From Hyphomicrobiales bacterium (GTDB taxonomy: Bacteria; Pseudomonadota; Alphaproteobacteria; Rhizobiales; Rhizobiaceae), in assembly GCA_021775455.1 (NCBI GenBank), contig JAJFHU010000048.1:1-38610 (forward strand): 38,610 bases of DNA, in the 5' to 3' direction. Both the position numbers and the translations under genes were made by a program. Positions 6,458-15,684 of this stretch are shown here, piece after piece (position 1 is the first letter of the stretch; each line of letters opens with the position of its first letter). The notes under the pieces were generated by a model. That model was not told where the DNA came from. It did no database searches and saw nothing but the letters and a program-made list of their open reading frames with translations.

Positions 6458-9400
6458 TTACGCTGCAGGATGTTGCGAGCTCATTTTGCGCTCCCCGAAT
6501 ACCTGTCTGAGCGTCCAGCCGATATCTGAACCGATGCCGATAAATGCCGGAACCAGGAATAACACCAGCAAGGTTGCCATGCCGAGGCCAAAAACAATGG
6601 TGATTGCCATCGGCAGAAGGAACTGCGCCTGAACGCTTTTTTCAAACATCAGCGGTATGAGGCCGCCAATGGTTGTAAGGGATGTGAGCAGGACAGCACG
6701 CAGTCTATCCCGGCTGGCGCCGATAGCGGCCTCAAACAAGTCTTCTCCATCTTTCAACCTTTCATCCAGTCGGCTGACAAGAATAATCGAGTCATTGACG
6801 AGAATGCCCGCAAGCCCCAACAACCCCACAAAGGAAAGGATTGTGAGCTTGTAACCGAGAATCCAGTGCCCGAATACGGCACCCACGATACCGAACGGGA
6901 TTATCAGCATGATCGCCAATGGTTTGAAATAATCTGCAAAAACCCAAGCCAAGATGATGTAAATTATCAGCAGCGCCAGAACAACTCCAAAGAACAGATC
7001 CGCAAATGCTTCCTTGCGCTCTTCGGAACGGCCTCCAAAATTATAGTCGAGGCCCATGACAGCAAGAATTGTCGACATATCGCCCATTTCAAGCTCGCGA
7101 ACCGCATCTTCGGTGGTCGTGATGTCAGTGTCCAGATCAGCAGTGATTGAAACAATCGTCTTGCCGTCCTGCCGGCGAATCACCGAGAAGCCTTGTTTTT
7201 CGGTAAGGCTGACGACCTCTTCCAACGGAACAAATTCACCATTTGGACTCTTGAGTTCGAAATTTCTGAGCTGGCTTCCACCCTTGTCTCGAGAAGTTCG
7301 CTTGACCCTGATCGTCACCTCATCATCGCCACGGGCATAGCGACGTGGAATGGCACCTTCAAAGGCGTTGCGAACCTGGCGCCCGACTTCCTCAATGGTA
7401 AATCCGAGCGCACCACCACGCGGCTTCAACTGCATTATCAGTTCTGGCTTGCCGTACGGCAGGTCATCGGCCACACCGGATACTCCGTCAATCAAGGATA
7501 CAATATTGATGAGTTTGCTTGCAGCTTGCTTGAGTACCGCAGCAGTTCCACCAGTTATTTCAAGTGCAAGATCCCGGCCGGGCGGCCCGCCCCTAACCTC
7601 AAACACGGAAATCTGACGAATACCTGCAAGCTTGGGCACGTTATTTCGCCAAGCATTGACGATTGCATTGGTGCGGATTGTCCTCGCTTCCGACGTTGTC
7701 AGTTGAACCCTAAGCTCCGCCAGATTATCGCCACGACTCCATCCAGACTGACCGAGATTTACAAAAACTGCGGTAACGAGCTTTTCCTTGCCATCTGTCA
7801 ATTTTTCCTCGGTCTTGTATAGCGATGATTCAATCTCATTGATGATTTCCAGCGCGCGTTCCTGTGGAATGCCAGCGTTGAATACGAGGCGAGCCTGAAT
7901 GTTTTCCGATTCTGGTGAAGGGAAAAACACGAACTTTACATGCTCACCGCGGATCAGACCGACCGCCAATATCATGATACTGGCAAGTGCAATTGATACG
8001 GTAACATATCGCCATCTGAATGCCTTTTCGACTAGCCGCACAAAATACCCCTCTTTGAACGTTTTGAAATGCCCGTCGAACCAGACTCGAAAATTGCCAG
8101 GGTCTCTTGATTCTTCAAAACGGGTTTGGGCTACTCTCTTGCGTTTTTCACGGAAATGCCAAATCGTCGTCTCGACAAGTGTACCGAATATCAGCGATCC
8201 CAGTGCCAACAGGATGATGAACAATGGAGTAGAAAAATTGGCCTTTAAGGCCGCCAATTCAGCAAATGGGCTAACCCCACCCTCCCCGACAGTTGAAGAG
8301 CGCCCCGCAATTGCAAGGACTAACGTCCCGACCACCAGGGCAATCAGCATTTGCCGCCAAAAAGACCACGCCCTTTTGGGCCTTTCTTTCAATGTGTGGG
8401 CAAGGTGGCCGGGCAATATCAAGAAACATTCGATCACACTGGCGATGATGACCGCAATGACGACAATCGGCATAACCCCCATTATCTGACCTATTACGTC
8501 ACCAATCAGCAAAATGGGCGCAAAGGCAACGATCGTCGTTACCATTGCGGCAAGTACCGGAGTAACCATTCGTTGCGCGCCTTGTTCGGCAGATTCAAAC
8601 GAACCATTGCCAGCTTCAAAGCGGGTAGCCGTTTCCTCTCCCACCACAATCGCATCATCAACAATTACGCCCAGCATCATGATCATGGCAAACAGGGAGA
8701 TCATGTTGATAGATTGGCCAAAAATCAGCAAAATCCCAATGGTTGCCAGCATGGCGACAGGTATCCCTGCAGCAACCCAGAAGGCTATTCGTGCATTTAG
8801 AAAGATGAAGAGCATGGCAACAACAATGACCAATCCACCCAGGCCGTTTTTGAGCAACAACAATATACGTTCAATCAACGCGTTGGCGCGAACCTCATAG
8901 ACCTGCAGTTTGATACCTGGAGGAAGGTCATCCTTGATGCTTGCCAGATATTCTTCAAGAATTTTAGCGGTTTGCAGGGTATCGGCAGTCGCCGCCCGCT
9001 GCACTGTGAGTTGGATTGCGCGTTGACTATTTGTGAAACCTTGAGGCTCTCCATCTTCATAATCCTGGCGGATTGAAGCAATATCTTCCAGAAGCACTTT
9101 TTCACCAGATGCGAATGAGCGCACTTCAATTCTGCCAAGGGATCCTGGTTCATCAATCGCGGCGAGGGCGCGAATCTGTTTTTCGACTTTTCCTTCAATT
9201 TGACCAGACGGTGTATCGCGGCTGTTGTCAGCGATTACCCCCGATATATCAGAGACAGATAGTCCAAGTCGTCGTAACTCGCGTTCAGGAACTTCTACAT
9301 GAACTTCGGGATTACGCATCCCTGTGAATTCAACCCGATCAATACCAAGGGCAATAAGGTCATCGCGCATTTTCTTTGCGTAGACGCGCAAAGTTGCTTC

Positions 9401-9865
9401 CGGCACATCACCTGATATTGAAACGCGTCCTACGCGGTCATACCAGTTCAACTTGAAAACGTTTGGCGTCTCTGAATCTTCGGGAAGTGTGTTGATTGCC
9501 TTGACCGCCGCCTCGGCATCCGACACCGCCTTTTGCATGTCAGAACCCGGGTTGAATTCCAGAGATATGGATCCCGAACCCTCACGGGCATAGGAAATCA
9601 TCTTCTTTACCCCATCCAGAAACCGCACTTCTGGCTCAATTATCTTGATGACATTGTTTTCAATATCCTCAGCGCTGGCACCGGGCCACGCTACCGATAC
9701 TTCAACAGTGTCAGTTTCCAGATCTGGAAAAAACTGGGTGTTGATCTTGCCGAGCGCATAGATGCCAAAGATCACCATCAATGCCATCAACAGATTGGCT
9801 GCATTGTTGTGTCGGGTAACAGTGCTCAAAAATCCACCGCTACCGGGGATGGTGCGCCCGGTCAT
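6458..9865 (-). CDS. RND efflux transporter, inner-membrane permease
   Basis: AcrB/MexB-type proton-driven exporter that forms a tripartite pump with a periplasmic adaptor and an outer-membrane channel. The 1135 residues show the N-terminal TM1 with NAANLLMALM, two large periplasmic loops, and the TM4 proton relay MLGVIVDDAIVVGEE with adjacent aspartates D403 and D404. The second half repeats the plan with GLAGILVNDSIILVSR. It is about 90-100 residues longer than usual because the central loop (residues about 505-570) contains two additional hydrophobic segments. The start overlaps the adaptor gene stop by four bases (ATGA). Substrate cannot be told from sequence; no outer-membrane component is adjacent, so a shared TolC-type channel is likely. 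Confidence 0.92.
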   Translation of the reverse strand: MTGRTIPGSGGFLSTVTRHNNAANLLMALMVIFGIYALGKINTQFFPDLETDTVEVSVAWPGASAEDIENNVIKIIEPEVRFLDGVKKMISYAREGSGSISLEFNPGSDMQKAVSDAEAAVKAINTLPEDSETPNVFKLNWYDRVGRVSISGDVPEATLRVYAKKMRDDLIALGIDRVEFTGMRNPEVHVEVPERELRRLGLSVSDISGVIADNSRDTPSGQIEGKVEKQIRALAAIDEPGSLGRIEVRSFASGEKVLLEDIASIRQDYEDGEPQGFTNSQRAIQLTVQRAATADTLQTAKILEEYLASIKDDLPPGIKLQVYEVRANALIERILLLLKNGLGGLVIVVAMLFIFLNARIAFWVAAGIPVAMLATIGILLIFGQSINMISLFAMIMMLGVIVDDAIVVGEETATRFEAGNGSFESAEQGAQRMVTPVLAAMVTTIVAFAPILLIGDVIGQIMGVMPIVVIAVIIASVIECFLILPGHLAHTLKERPKRAWSFWRQMLIALVVGTLVLAIAGRSSTVGEGGVSPFAELAALKANFSTPLFIILLALGSLIFGTLVETTIWHFREKRKRVAQTRFEESRDPGNFRVWFDGHFKTFKEGYFVRLVEKAFRWRYVTVSIALASIMILAVGLIRGEHVKFVFFPSPESENIQARLVFNAGIPQERALEIINEIESSLYKTEEKLTDGKEKLVTAVFVNLGQSGWSRGDNLAELRVQLTTSEARTIRTNAIVNAWRNNVPKLAGIRQISVFEVRGGPPGRDLALEITGGTAAVLKQAASKLINIVSLIDGVSGVADDLPYGKPELIMQLKPRGGALGFTIEEVGRQVRNAFEGAIPRRYARGDDEVTIRVKRTSRDKGGSQLRNFELKSPNGEFVPLEEVVSLTEKQGFSVIRRQDGKTIVSITADLDTDITTTEDAVRELEMGDMSTILAVMGLDYNFGGRSEERKEAFADLFFGVVLALLIIYIILAWVFADYFKPLAIMLIIPFGIVGAVFGHWILGYKLTILSFVGLLGLAGILVNDSIILVSRLDERLKDGEDLFEAAIGASRDRLRAVLLTSLTTIGGLIPLMFEKSVQAQFLLPMAITIVFGLGMATLLVLFLVPAFIGIGSDIGWTLRQVFGERKMSSQHPAA

Positions 9866-11205
9866 TCCCTTGGCGCCTCTTGGTTGGTTATAGTGACACT
9901 CAATCCCGGGGAAATTTCAGCAATCCTGGTTGTTAGAACCTCGTCGCCATCTTCCAGTTCTCCATCGACAACAACGTATTCACCATCGCGTGCTGCAACA
10001 TTTACATTTCGTACAACCAACTGATCGTTTTCCACGACATAAACATTGTCTTCATAGATTGCAGATTCGGGAATCCTGAAATGTCCCTCAAATGCCTTGT
10101 CTGGAACAATGACTTCAACAAATGCCCCGGGCCTCAATGGGCTTCCAACCGTAGGACTGTCGATCACTGCAACAACTTCAACACCGCCGCGATTGGACGT
10201 AATTTGGGCACCTATCCGGTCAATCGTTGCCGGGAAACGAAATTCGCGACCGCCGACCACCCAAATTGCTTCAACTTCTCTTCCAACTATCCCGGTCTGA
10301 TCAGACTGAATTCGGCCAAAACGCTGATCAGTGAGGGTAAACCGTACTTCGAGTAACTCTTTTTCAAACAGCGATACAAGGGGGTCGTTTACACTTACAA
10401 TTCGACCCACTTCCGCATTTTTTTCACTCACTATTCCACTAAAGGGCGCCTTGAGTACAGTATCCTTTAAATGTCGTTCGGCTTCTTTTACCTTCCAGTC
10501 GAAACGGTCCGCAATTGCCCTTTGCTGCTCCAGCTTTGCCTGTTCTGCAACCAGCGTAAGTTCGCTTTGCTCAAGCGCCTGCCTCCTCTGGCTGACTACC
10601 AGCGAACGATCTTCCAGCTGTTTGGCTGTGGCTGTTCCTCCCTGACGCAACGCTTCAATGCGTTGATAGTCCGACAGTGCAATTTTATACTGCTCGTGCA
10701 GCCGTGTGATTTGCGATGCCTCCATGGAGATCCGTGCCTGGTATTCTTCAATGCGCGCATTGGTTTCCTGAAGGTTTGCTTTTGCTTCGCGCAACTGACC
10801 CTTATAGGTGAACGTATCAATTTCCACCAACGCTTCACCTTCTTCGATGTATCCACCAACCTTGAGTGCCGGATTTACTGAAATCACTTGACCAGCAACC
10901 AATGAGCGAAGGTCAACAAAGCGGGACGCCTGCACTTCACCGTAAACAATCATTCTTGGTTGCCAAACACCCGATTTCGCGATCACGGTTTCGACCGCAA
11001 AAACCGGTTTGAACGCTGATCGCTGCGGAGCTTCATTCTTGTTGGAAATCAGCCAGTTCATGCCCAACAATCCTGCGGTCAGGACTGCAATCATGACCGC
11101 AACCTGCGGCAAGCCACGTAAAATCGACCCGACGATTGTACGCCGAGTTTCTGACGCACCGCTCAACGGGCGTTTATCATTAATCTGGTCATTTTTTTTC
11201 AACAT
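9862..11205 (-). CDS. RND efflux periplasmic adaptor (membrane fusion protein, HlyD/AcrA family)
   Basis: A 447-residue adaptor linking the inner-membrane permease to an outer-membrane channel. A cytoplasmic head of about 30 residues is followed by one membrane anchor (about 34-53, VAVMIAVLTAGLLGMNWLIS) rather than a lipobox. Then come the first half of a lipoyl-like domain (LVAGQVISVNPALKVGGYIEEGEALVEI), a long helical hairpin coiled coil (about 135-235, many E/Q/A/R), the second lipoyl half (VLKAPFSGIVSEKNAEVGRIV) and beta-barrel/membrane-proximal parts ending in LSVTITNQ. It is the first gene of the pump operon; the 362 bases upstream should hold its promoter. Confidence 0.92.
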   Translation of the reverse strand: MLKKNDQINDKRPLSGASETRRTIVGSILRGLPQVAVMIAVLTAGLLGMNWLISNKNEAPQRSAFKPVFAVETVIAKSGVWQPRMIVYGEVQASRFVDLRSLVAGQVISVNPALKVGGYIEEGEALVEIDTFTYKGQLREAKANLQETNARIEEYQARISMEASQITRLHEQYKIALSDYQRIEALRQGGTATAKQLEDRSLVVSQRRQALEQSELTLVAEQAKLEQQRAIADRFDWKVKEAERHLKDTVLKAPFSGIVSEKNAEVGRIVSVNDPLVSLFEKELLEVRFTLTDQRFGRIQSDQTGIVGREVEAIWVVGGREFRFPATIDRIGAQITSNRGGVEVVAVIDSPTVGSPLRPGAFVEVIVPDKAFEGHFRIPESAIYEDNVYVVENDQLVVRNVNVAARDGEYVVVDGELEDGDEVLTTRIAEISPGLSVTITNQEAPRE

Positions 11206-11567
11206 GGCAGTTCATGCCCAAATCTATAGCAATTCGGTTAATCGACAAGTTACAAACTGTTCATCTGGGTTACCGGACAGCAAATTCAATATCTGTTGGC
11301 GATTTTAACCGTCTTTGTTTTCATTGGGGAATTGATGATCCGTTTCCCCCAAATCAGATCACTTGAATGTCATAAAACATGGGGTAAGTTCCAAGGTGCA
11401 GGGTCGCTGAATTTCGTCTATTTGTTCGCTCCTGCAAATCCCCGCACCATACCGGGTGCCGCAATTAGTTGTGGCGCAATTTGTGAGAGCATGCATCGAT
11501 CGGGCAAAACAAATAAATTTATTTTGCTTTAAGGGGTTAAGGAATGAAATGCCACTGGTGCGAACTC
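11206..11567. other. Gene-free spacer between hslO and the RND pump
   Basis: No convincing gene on either strand; the open frames here are short and have no recognisable content. The stretch should hold the promoter of the pump on the minus strand (a TATAGA -10-like element lies near 11225 but no well-spaced -35 is clear). An AT-rich perfect palindrome AAATAAATTTATTT occupies 11511-11524 just after the end of hslO. I see no strong intrinsic terminator for hslO. Confidence 0.6.
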
Positions 11568-12557
11568 TCAATCCAGTTCTTCAGCCTTGATGTGGTAGGT
11601 AGTGCTGCAAAACTCGCAGACCGTCGTGACATCTTCTTTGGACTTCCCCTCTTCGTCATCGAAAGTTCGAACCAGGGCGACCACCTTTTCACGTGTGCAA
11701 CTGCATTGGTCAATAATTTCAATTCCGTCGAAAACACGAACGCCATGTTCATTGAACAATCGGAACAGCAATCTTTCAGCACTGATCTGAGGATCGGTTA
11801 ACTCATCATCCCCAATTGTATCCATCAGGGAAGAAGCCTCCGCCCAGGCGTCATCCTCGAATGTTTCCAGTTCATCCTGCCCTTCTGGAACATCCCCTCC
11901 TGGAAAGTCAGGCTGGTGCATTCTTTCCGGTGCCTCTGGGAGAAACTGGGTTATCGCTCCGCCGGCGCGCCAAACAGTAACGGAACCAGCACCGTCTTTG
12001 GCTGGAGTGATGCTTTGGGCGACCGCCAGACGAACCCGTGTCGGAATTTGCTCGGATTGTCGAAAATACTGGTGCGCAGCATCTTCGAGTGTATGCCCAT
12101 CCAGTTCAACAATTCCCTGATAACGTTGCATGTTGTCACCCTGGTCTATGGTCATCGCCAGCGCACCATTGCCAAGCAACTCACTGGTAATCGCTTTCCC
12201 GTCACGCACCAGTTGTCCAATTCGCTCTTCATCGTAACGGGCATAAGCCCTTACTGAACCCGGAGTTGAAAAATCAACAACTCCCAGAGAAACGGGACCA
12301 TCAGATTGGGTTTGCACAATGAAGTTGCCATCAAACTTCAAGGACGTTCCAAGCAGTGCGGTCAGCACGATCATCTCACCCAGCAAGACGGCGACGGGCT
12401 CTGGATAATCATGGCGTGACAAGATGCTGTTTAAGGATGTTCCCAACTGAACCGCACGGCCGCGCACATCAAGCGGTCCTACCTGAAAGGGAACGACAAC
12501 GTCATCACCCGCAATTTCAATTTCAGAGATCCCGATATGCTCAGTCTTGCGAGTCAA
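11568..12557 (-). CDS. hslO: Hsp33 redox-regulated chaperone
   Basis: Holdase that is activated by oxidation: four zinc-bound cysteines release zinc and form disulfides under oxidative and heat stress, exposing a protein-binding surface. The 329 residues include the N-terminal core ([18 protein letters not shown]) and the C-terminal zinc switch CSC near residue 286 and CEFC about 28 residues later, all four cysteines present. The open frame extends to 12650 but that would overlap argF by 110 bases. I choose TTG 12557 because it has GGGAG nine bases upstream and the conserved protein begins at [11 protein letters not shown]. It overlaps the end of argF by 17 bases, so it is translated from the argDF-hslO transcript. 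Confidence 0.9.
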   Translation of the reverse strand: MTRKTEHIGISEIEIAGDDVVVPFQVGPLDVRGRAVQLGTSLNSILSRHDYPEPVAVLLGEMIVLTALLGTSLKFDGNFIVQTQSDGPVSLGVVDFSTPGSVRAYARYDEERIGQLVRDGKAITSELLGNGALAMTIDQGDNMQRYQGIVELDGHTLEDAAHQYFRQSEQIPTRVRLAVAQSITPAKDGAGSVTVWRAGGAITQFLPEAPERMHQPDFPGGDVPEGQDELETFEDDAWAEASSLMDTIGDDELTDPQISAERLLFRLFNEHGVRVFDGIEIIDQCSCTREKVVALVRTFDDEEGKSKEDVTTVCEFCSTTYHIKAEELD

Positions 12558-13479
12558 CTGATATTGCTCCCAAACACCAGGCCAGTATACTCTTTTGTGC
12601 GTGCAGGCGATTTTCCGCCTCATCAAAAACCACAGATTGGGGGCCGTCAATTACACCGTCAGTTACTTCTTCTCCGCGGTGCGCAGGAAGGCAATGCATG
12701 AATATCGCATCAGGCTTTGCCCTTTTCATCAGGGTTTCATTCACTTGATAAGGCATAAAAGTATTATGCCCTGCTGCTTTATCTTCAAGCCCCATCGATG
12801 ACCATGTGTCAGTTACGACGCAATCGGCACCCATTACCGCATCTTCCGCCGAAGTATGAACCTCAATTTTTGCACCGCGTTTTCGTGCCCATTCCAGGGT
12901 TTCTTTACTTGGTTCCCGACCCTCGGGTGCAGCTACATCCAGAGCGTAGCCAAACACTGCAGCACCTTCGACAAGGGAATTCAGGACGTTGTTTCCATCC
13001 CCGGACCACGCAAGTTTTTTTTCTTCAAGAGATCCCAAATACTCTTCCGCAGTCACAATATCGGCCATGATCTGGCAAGGATGGGTATCATTGGTAAGTC
13101 CATTGATAACCGGAACCTCAGCGTATTCAGCAAGTTCGAGCAGTTTGGAATGCTCGTCCGTACGGATCATGATTGCATCTACATATCTGGATAGTACCCG
13201 AGCGGTATCAGCAATGCTTTCACCGCGACCAAGCTGCATGTCGGCACCAGACAGCACGATTGTTTCGCCGCCCAGTTGACGCATTCCCACATCGAACGAA
13301 ACCCGCGTACGAGTGGATGGTTTTTCAAAAATCATCGCAAGCATTTTACCGGCGAGCGGTTTCGCGGGTTCAGCACTTTTCATTTCTGATTTGAGCTTGT
13401 GAGCGTGAGCAATGATCGCTTTCAGCTCCCGTGGCTCTACAGCAGAAATATCCAAAAAGTTATTTTGTCCAGAATGCAT
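12541..13479 (-). CDS. argF: Ornithine carbamoyltransferase
   Basis: Makes citrulline from ornithine and carbamoyl phosphate, the sixth step of arginine synthesis, as a cytoplasmic trimer. The 312 residues hold the carbamoyl-phosphate site STRTR (55-59), HPCQ (133-136), the ornithine loop SMG (228-230) and the catalytic HCLP (262-265) followed by AHRGEEV. Length is normal. The ATG has AAAGGT upstream. argD lies 11 bases upstream and hslO overlaps the end, so the three form one operon, the usual order in Rhizobiales. Confidence 0.95.
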   Translation of the reverse strand: MHSGQNNFLDISAVEPRELKAIIAHAHKLKSEMKSAEPAKPLAGKMLAMIFEKPSTRTRVSFDVGMRQLGGETIVLSGADMQLGRGESIADTARVLSRYVDAIMIRTDEHSKLLELAEYAEVPVINGLTNDTHPCQIMADIVTAEEYLGSLEEKKLAWSGDGNNVLNSLVEGAAVFGYALDVAAPEGREPSKETLEWARKRGAKIEVHTSAEDAVMGADCVVTDTWSSMGLEDKAAGHNTFMPYQVNETLMKRAKPDAIFMHCLPAHRGEEVTDGVIDGPQSVVFDEAENRLHAQKSILAWCLGAISVDSQD

Positions 13480-13490
13480 CGGTCATACCT

Positions 13491-14684
13491 TTAAGACGAA
13501 GCGCCTTGTCCCAGGACATCATCAAACGCCGTGCGAACACGAGCTATAATTTCGCGCACATCTTCTTCAGTGGTAACAAGCGGCGGTGCAAAACGAATTA
13601 CATTGTCACCAGCTCCCACTGAGAGAAGTCCATGCTTTCTGAACGCAACAACAAGATCAGTATTGGGAACTTTGGCCTTGAGGCCAAGAAGCAGTCCGGT
13701 TCCTCGAATTTCTTCCACCAGATCGGAATACGTATCCACGATTTCGGCCAAACCCTGCTTAAGAGATAACGCTATCTTGTTGACGTGCTCCAGAAATCCA
13801 TTCTCAAGCACCACATCCAGGACCGCATTCCCCATTTCCATGGCCAATGGGTTTCCGCCAAAGGTTGATCCGTGTGTCCCGACCACCATGGCAGCCGCAA
13901 CTTCTTCACGCGCGAGGCAGGCGCCAACCGGAAATCCACCGCCAAGACCTTTTGCTATTGCCATTAAATCTGGTTCTACTTTGTGAATCTGATGCGCGAA
14001 GAATTTTCCACTTCTTCCAACGCCGGTTTGCACCTCATCGTAGATGAGCAGAATATCTTCCTTGTCGCACAACTCGCGGACAAACCTCAAAAACGTTGCT
14101 GGAAATTCCCGAATACCACCTTCACCCTGAACCGGCTCCAGAAGGATGGCGGCCGTCTCGTCATCTACTGCTTCCTTTAACGCTTTTTCATCTGCGAATG
14201 GCAAAGATATGAAACCCGGCGCCTTTGGTCCGAAGCCTTCGAGATATTTCTCTTGCCCACCTGCTGCAATGGTCGCCAGGGTTCTACCGTGAAACGCACC
14301 TTCAAAGGTCAGGATATTGACCCGCTCCGCATTACCATTAGCATAATGATAACGACGGGCAGTCTTGATCCCGCACTCGACAGCTTCTGCACCGGAATTG
14401 GTAAAAAATACTCGATCAGCAAACGTATTCTCGCACAGTCGGCTTGCGAGGCGTTCCTGGCTTTCAATCGTGTACAGATTGGATAAATGCCAGATACTGT
14501 CTGCATTGTTTTTCAATGTTTCAACCAAATGCGGATGCGCATATCCAAGCGATGTCACAGCAATCCCGGACGCACAATCTATGAAATCGCGATCTTCCGT
14601 GTCGAACAAGCGAATACCTTCTCCACGAACAAAATTGATGTCCATGCGTGCATAGGTATCAAACACATGATCTTGCGAAGCCAT
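13491..14684 (-). CDS. argD: Acetylornithine aminotransferase
   Basis: PLP class III aminotransferase that forms N-acetylornithine from the semialdehyde in arginine synthesis; the family often also serves as succinyldiaminopimelate aminotransferase for lysine. In the 397-residue form, NSGAEAVE binds the PLP phosphate, [14 protein letters not shown] carries the aspartate that contacts the pyridine nitrogen, and [13 protein letters not shown] holds the PLP lysine (residue 245). The frame is open up to 14747, but that would run through two hairpins of the leader; ATG 14684 (MASQDHVFD) matches where family proteins begin and is preceded by a GGGTGA/CAGGA ribosome-site region. It leads the argD-argF-hslO operon; a strong promoter and an intrinsic terminator precede it. 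Confidence 0.93.
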   Translation of the reverse strand: MASQDHVFDTYARMDINFVRGEGIRLFDTEDRDFIDCASGIAVTSLGYAHPHLVETLKNNADSIWHLSNLYTIESQERLASRLCENTFADRVFFTNSGAEAVECGIKTARRYHYANGNAERVNILTFEGAFHGRTLATIAAGGQEKYLEGFGPKAPGFISLPFADEKALKEAVDDETAAILLEPVQGEGGIREFPATFLRFVRELCDKEDILLIYDEVQTGVGRSGKFFAHQIHKVEPDLMAIAKGLGGGFPVGACLAREEVAAAMVVGTHGSTFGGNPLAMEMGNAVLDVVLENGFLEHVNKIALSLKQGLAEIVDTYSDLVEEIRGTGLLLGLKAKVPNTDLVVAFRKHGLLSVGAGDNVIRFAPPLVTTEEDVREIIARVRTAFDDVLGQGASS

Positions 14685-14706
14685 TCCTGAGTCACCCAAA
14701 CTGAAA

Positions 14707-14728
14707 TGCCCGTCGAACTGGACGGGCA
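14707..14728 (-). other. Strong hairpin in the argD leader
   Basis: TGCCCGTC and GACGGGCA (8-base perfect arms, 6-base loop) lie between the leader terminator and the argD ribosome site. On the minus strand it is not followed by a T run, so it is not itself a terminator. Part of its left arm (GCCC) can pair with GGGC of the preceding terminator hairpin. Confidence 0.6.
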
Positions 14729-14732
14729 AATT

Positions 14733-14754
14733 AAAAAAACCGCCCACAGGCGGT
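14733..14754 (-). terminator. Intrinsic terminator/attenuator in the argD leader
   Basis: On the minus strand ACCGCC TGTG GGCGGT (14754-14739) is followed by seven T (14739-14733), a textbook intrinsic terminator. It lies about 23 bases downstream of the predicted argD transcription start and 50 bases before the argD ATG, so transcripts of the operon must read through it. Confidence 0.75.
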
Positions 14755-14783
14755 ACAACATATGGTTCTACTAACTGATAAAT

Positions 14784-14812
14784 ATATTACGCCTGCCCTG
14801 CCCAAGCGTCAA
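14784..14812 (-). promoter_or_regulatory. Sigma-70 promoter of argD-argF-hslO
   Basis: On the minus strand TTGACG (14812-14807), 17-base spacer, TAATAT (14789-14784): five of six bases match at each element with ideal spacing. Start expected near 14777. Confidence 0.75.
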
Positions 14813-14909
14813 TACGCACAAAAAATCCAGTATCGTGGCTCACCTGAAGTCAATGAAATTGCAATTTGTTGAATATCCACAGGCAAAACGGTCATTTGCG
14901 CACAAAACT

Positions 14910-15122
14910 GATTCAGCTTTCCACAGTAAAATGGAAATTGATTCCGCAAGTTGGGGATATCCTGAAAAAATGATTCGTTCTGGGTCTTGGACCCTTGTCA
15001 CAGAGTCACAGCCTGTCTAGTTTCATTTTCCATAGAGCCAAGGCCCCTGCGGCGGACCTGGCAATTACACTAAACCTAAAGGGATCGCTGGCCGGGCTAT
15101 TTGTTTGGCAACAGATGGATTC
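14910..15122. promoter_or_regulatory. Cluster of five GANTC (CcrM) sites upstream of gcrA
   Basis: GATTC at 14910-14914, 14940-14944, 14972-14976, GAGTC at 15003-15007 and GATTC at 15118-15122. GANTC is the target of the cell-cycle methyltransferase CcrM and, when methylated, of GcrA. The first four are 30, 32 and 31 bases apart, close to three helix turns. A GAGTC also lies at 14689-14693 just before argD. Confidence 0.75.
14995..15023 (+). promoter_or_regulatory. Probable gcrA promoter containing a GANTC site in its spacer
   Basis: TTGTCA (14995-15000), 17-base spacer, TAGTTT (15018-15023). The -10 is poor, and GAGTC (15003-15007) sits inside the spacer near the -35, the arrangement known for GcrA-activated promoters. 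The start is expected near 15030, giving a leader of about 115 bases before the gcrA ATG. Confidence 0.5.
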
Positions 15123-15145
15123 TGCCTGAAATTTGCGGAGCATTT

Positions 15146-15637
15146 ATGTCCTGGACTGATGACAGAGTTGAACTTCTCACCAAACTTTGGGCCGATGGCC
15201 TGAGTGCAAGCCAGATCGCCAAGGAACTGGGTGGTGTCACGCGAAACGCGGTGATTGGCAAAGTTCACCGACTTGGTTTATCGGGCCGTGCCAAGGCTCC
15301 CAGTTCAGCGGCCAAACGTGCCAAGCGGGTTCCCCGCGCCAATGGCTATGCGACAAGGCAAAGCCGTGCAACTTCCCGAGGCAATGGCCGTAAAAATCCA
15401 GCAATCGCGACCGTATCACGCACTGCCATTGAAGATCTGGTGGCGCCGGAACCGAAGAAAATTGATCTGGTGGAACTTTCAGACAAGCGATGCAAGTGGC
15501 CTTATGGCGATCCAGCCACAGATGATTTTTATTTCTGCGGCCACGCTTCGAAAGATGAGCAACCTTATTGCGAGTATCATTCTGCTTTGGCATATCAAAA
15601 CACCCCAGACAGAAAGCGGGATCGTCGCGCAAGTTAA
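15146..15637 (+). CDS. gcrA: GcrA cell-cycle regulator
   Basis: Alphaproteobacterial transcription regulator that binds sigma-70 RNA polymerase and GANTC-methylated promoters to switch on cell-cycle genes. The 163-residue form begins MSWTDDRVELLTKLW, with the helix-turn-helix SASQIAKELGGVTRNAVIGKVHRLGL; a basic, disordered linker follows (about 50-105, rich in R, K, A); the C-terminal sigma-binding domain carries KRCKWPYGDP and FCGH and CEYH with the conserved cysteines. I use ATG 15146 with GCGGAG just upstream; an ATG at 15101 in frame would add 15 unconserved residues. It is divergent from argD and converges on phoB. Confidence 0.95.
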   Translation: MSWTDDRVELLTKLWADGLSASQIAKELGGVTRNAVIGKVHRLGLSGRAKAPSSAAKRAKRVPRANGYATRQSRATSRGNGRKNPAIATVSRTAIEDLVAPEPKKIDLVELSDKRCKWPYGDPATDDFYFCGHASKDEQPYCEYHSALAYQNTPDRKRDRRAS

Positions 15638-15648
15638 CACATCACACC

Positions 15649-15671
15649 AAACATGTTTCCCTTGCATGTTT
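15649..15671. terminator. Weak inverted repeat between convergent gcrA and phoB
   Basis: AAACATG (15649-15655) and CATGTTT (15665-15671) around a 9-base loop lie in the 47-base gap between the two stops. It is AT-rich and lacks a long T run, so it is at best a weak two-way terminator. Confidence 0.35.
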
Positions 15672-15684
15672 CTGATGAAATTTT

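Noticed and set aside
8351-8800. Long open frames on the plus strand inside the RND permease gene
   Set aside because: Histidine/asparagine-rich shadow frames of a well-conserved gene on the other strand.
11296-11532. 78-codon open frame in the hslO-pump spacer
   Set aside because: No ribosome site, no recognisable composition, and it does not resemble any protein family.
14579-14761. Possible leader peptide before argD (MLYRLWAVF...)
   Set aside because: No ribosome site and only one early arginine codon; it mostly overlaps argD in another frame. Kept only as part of the attenuation idea.
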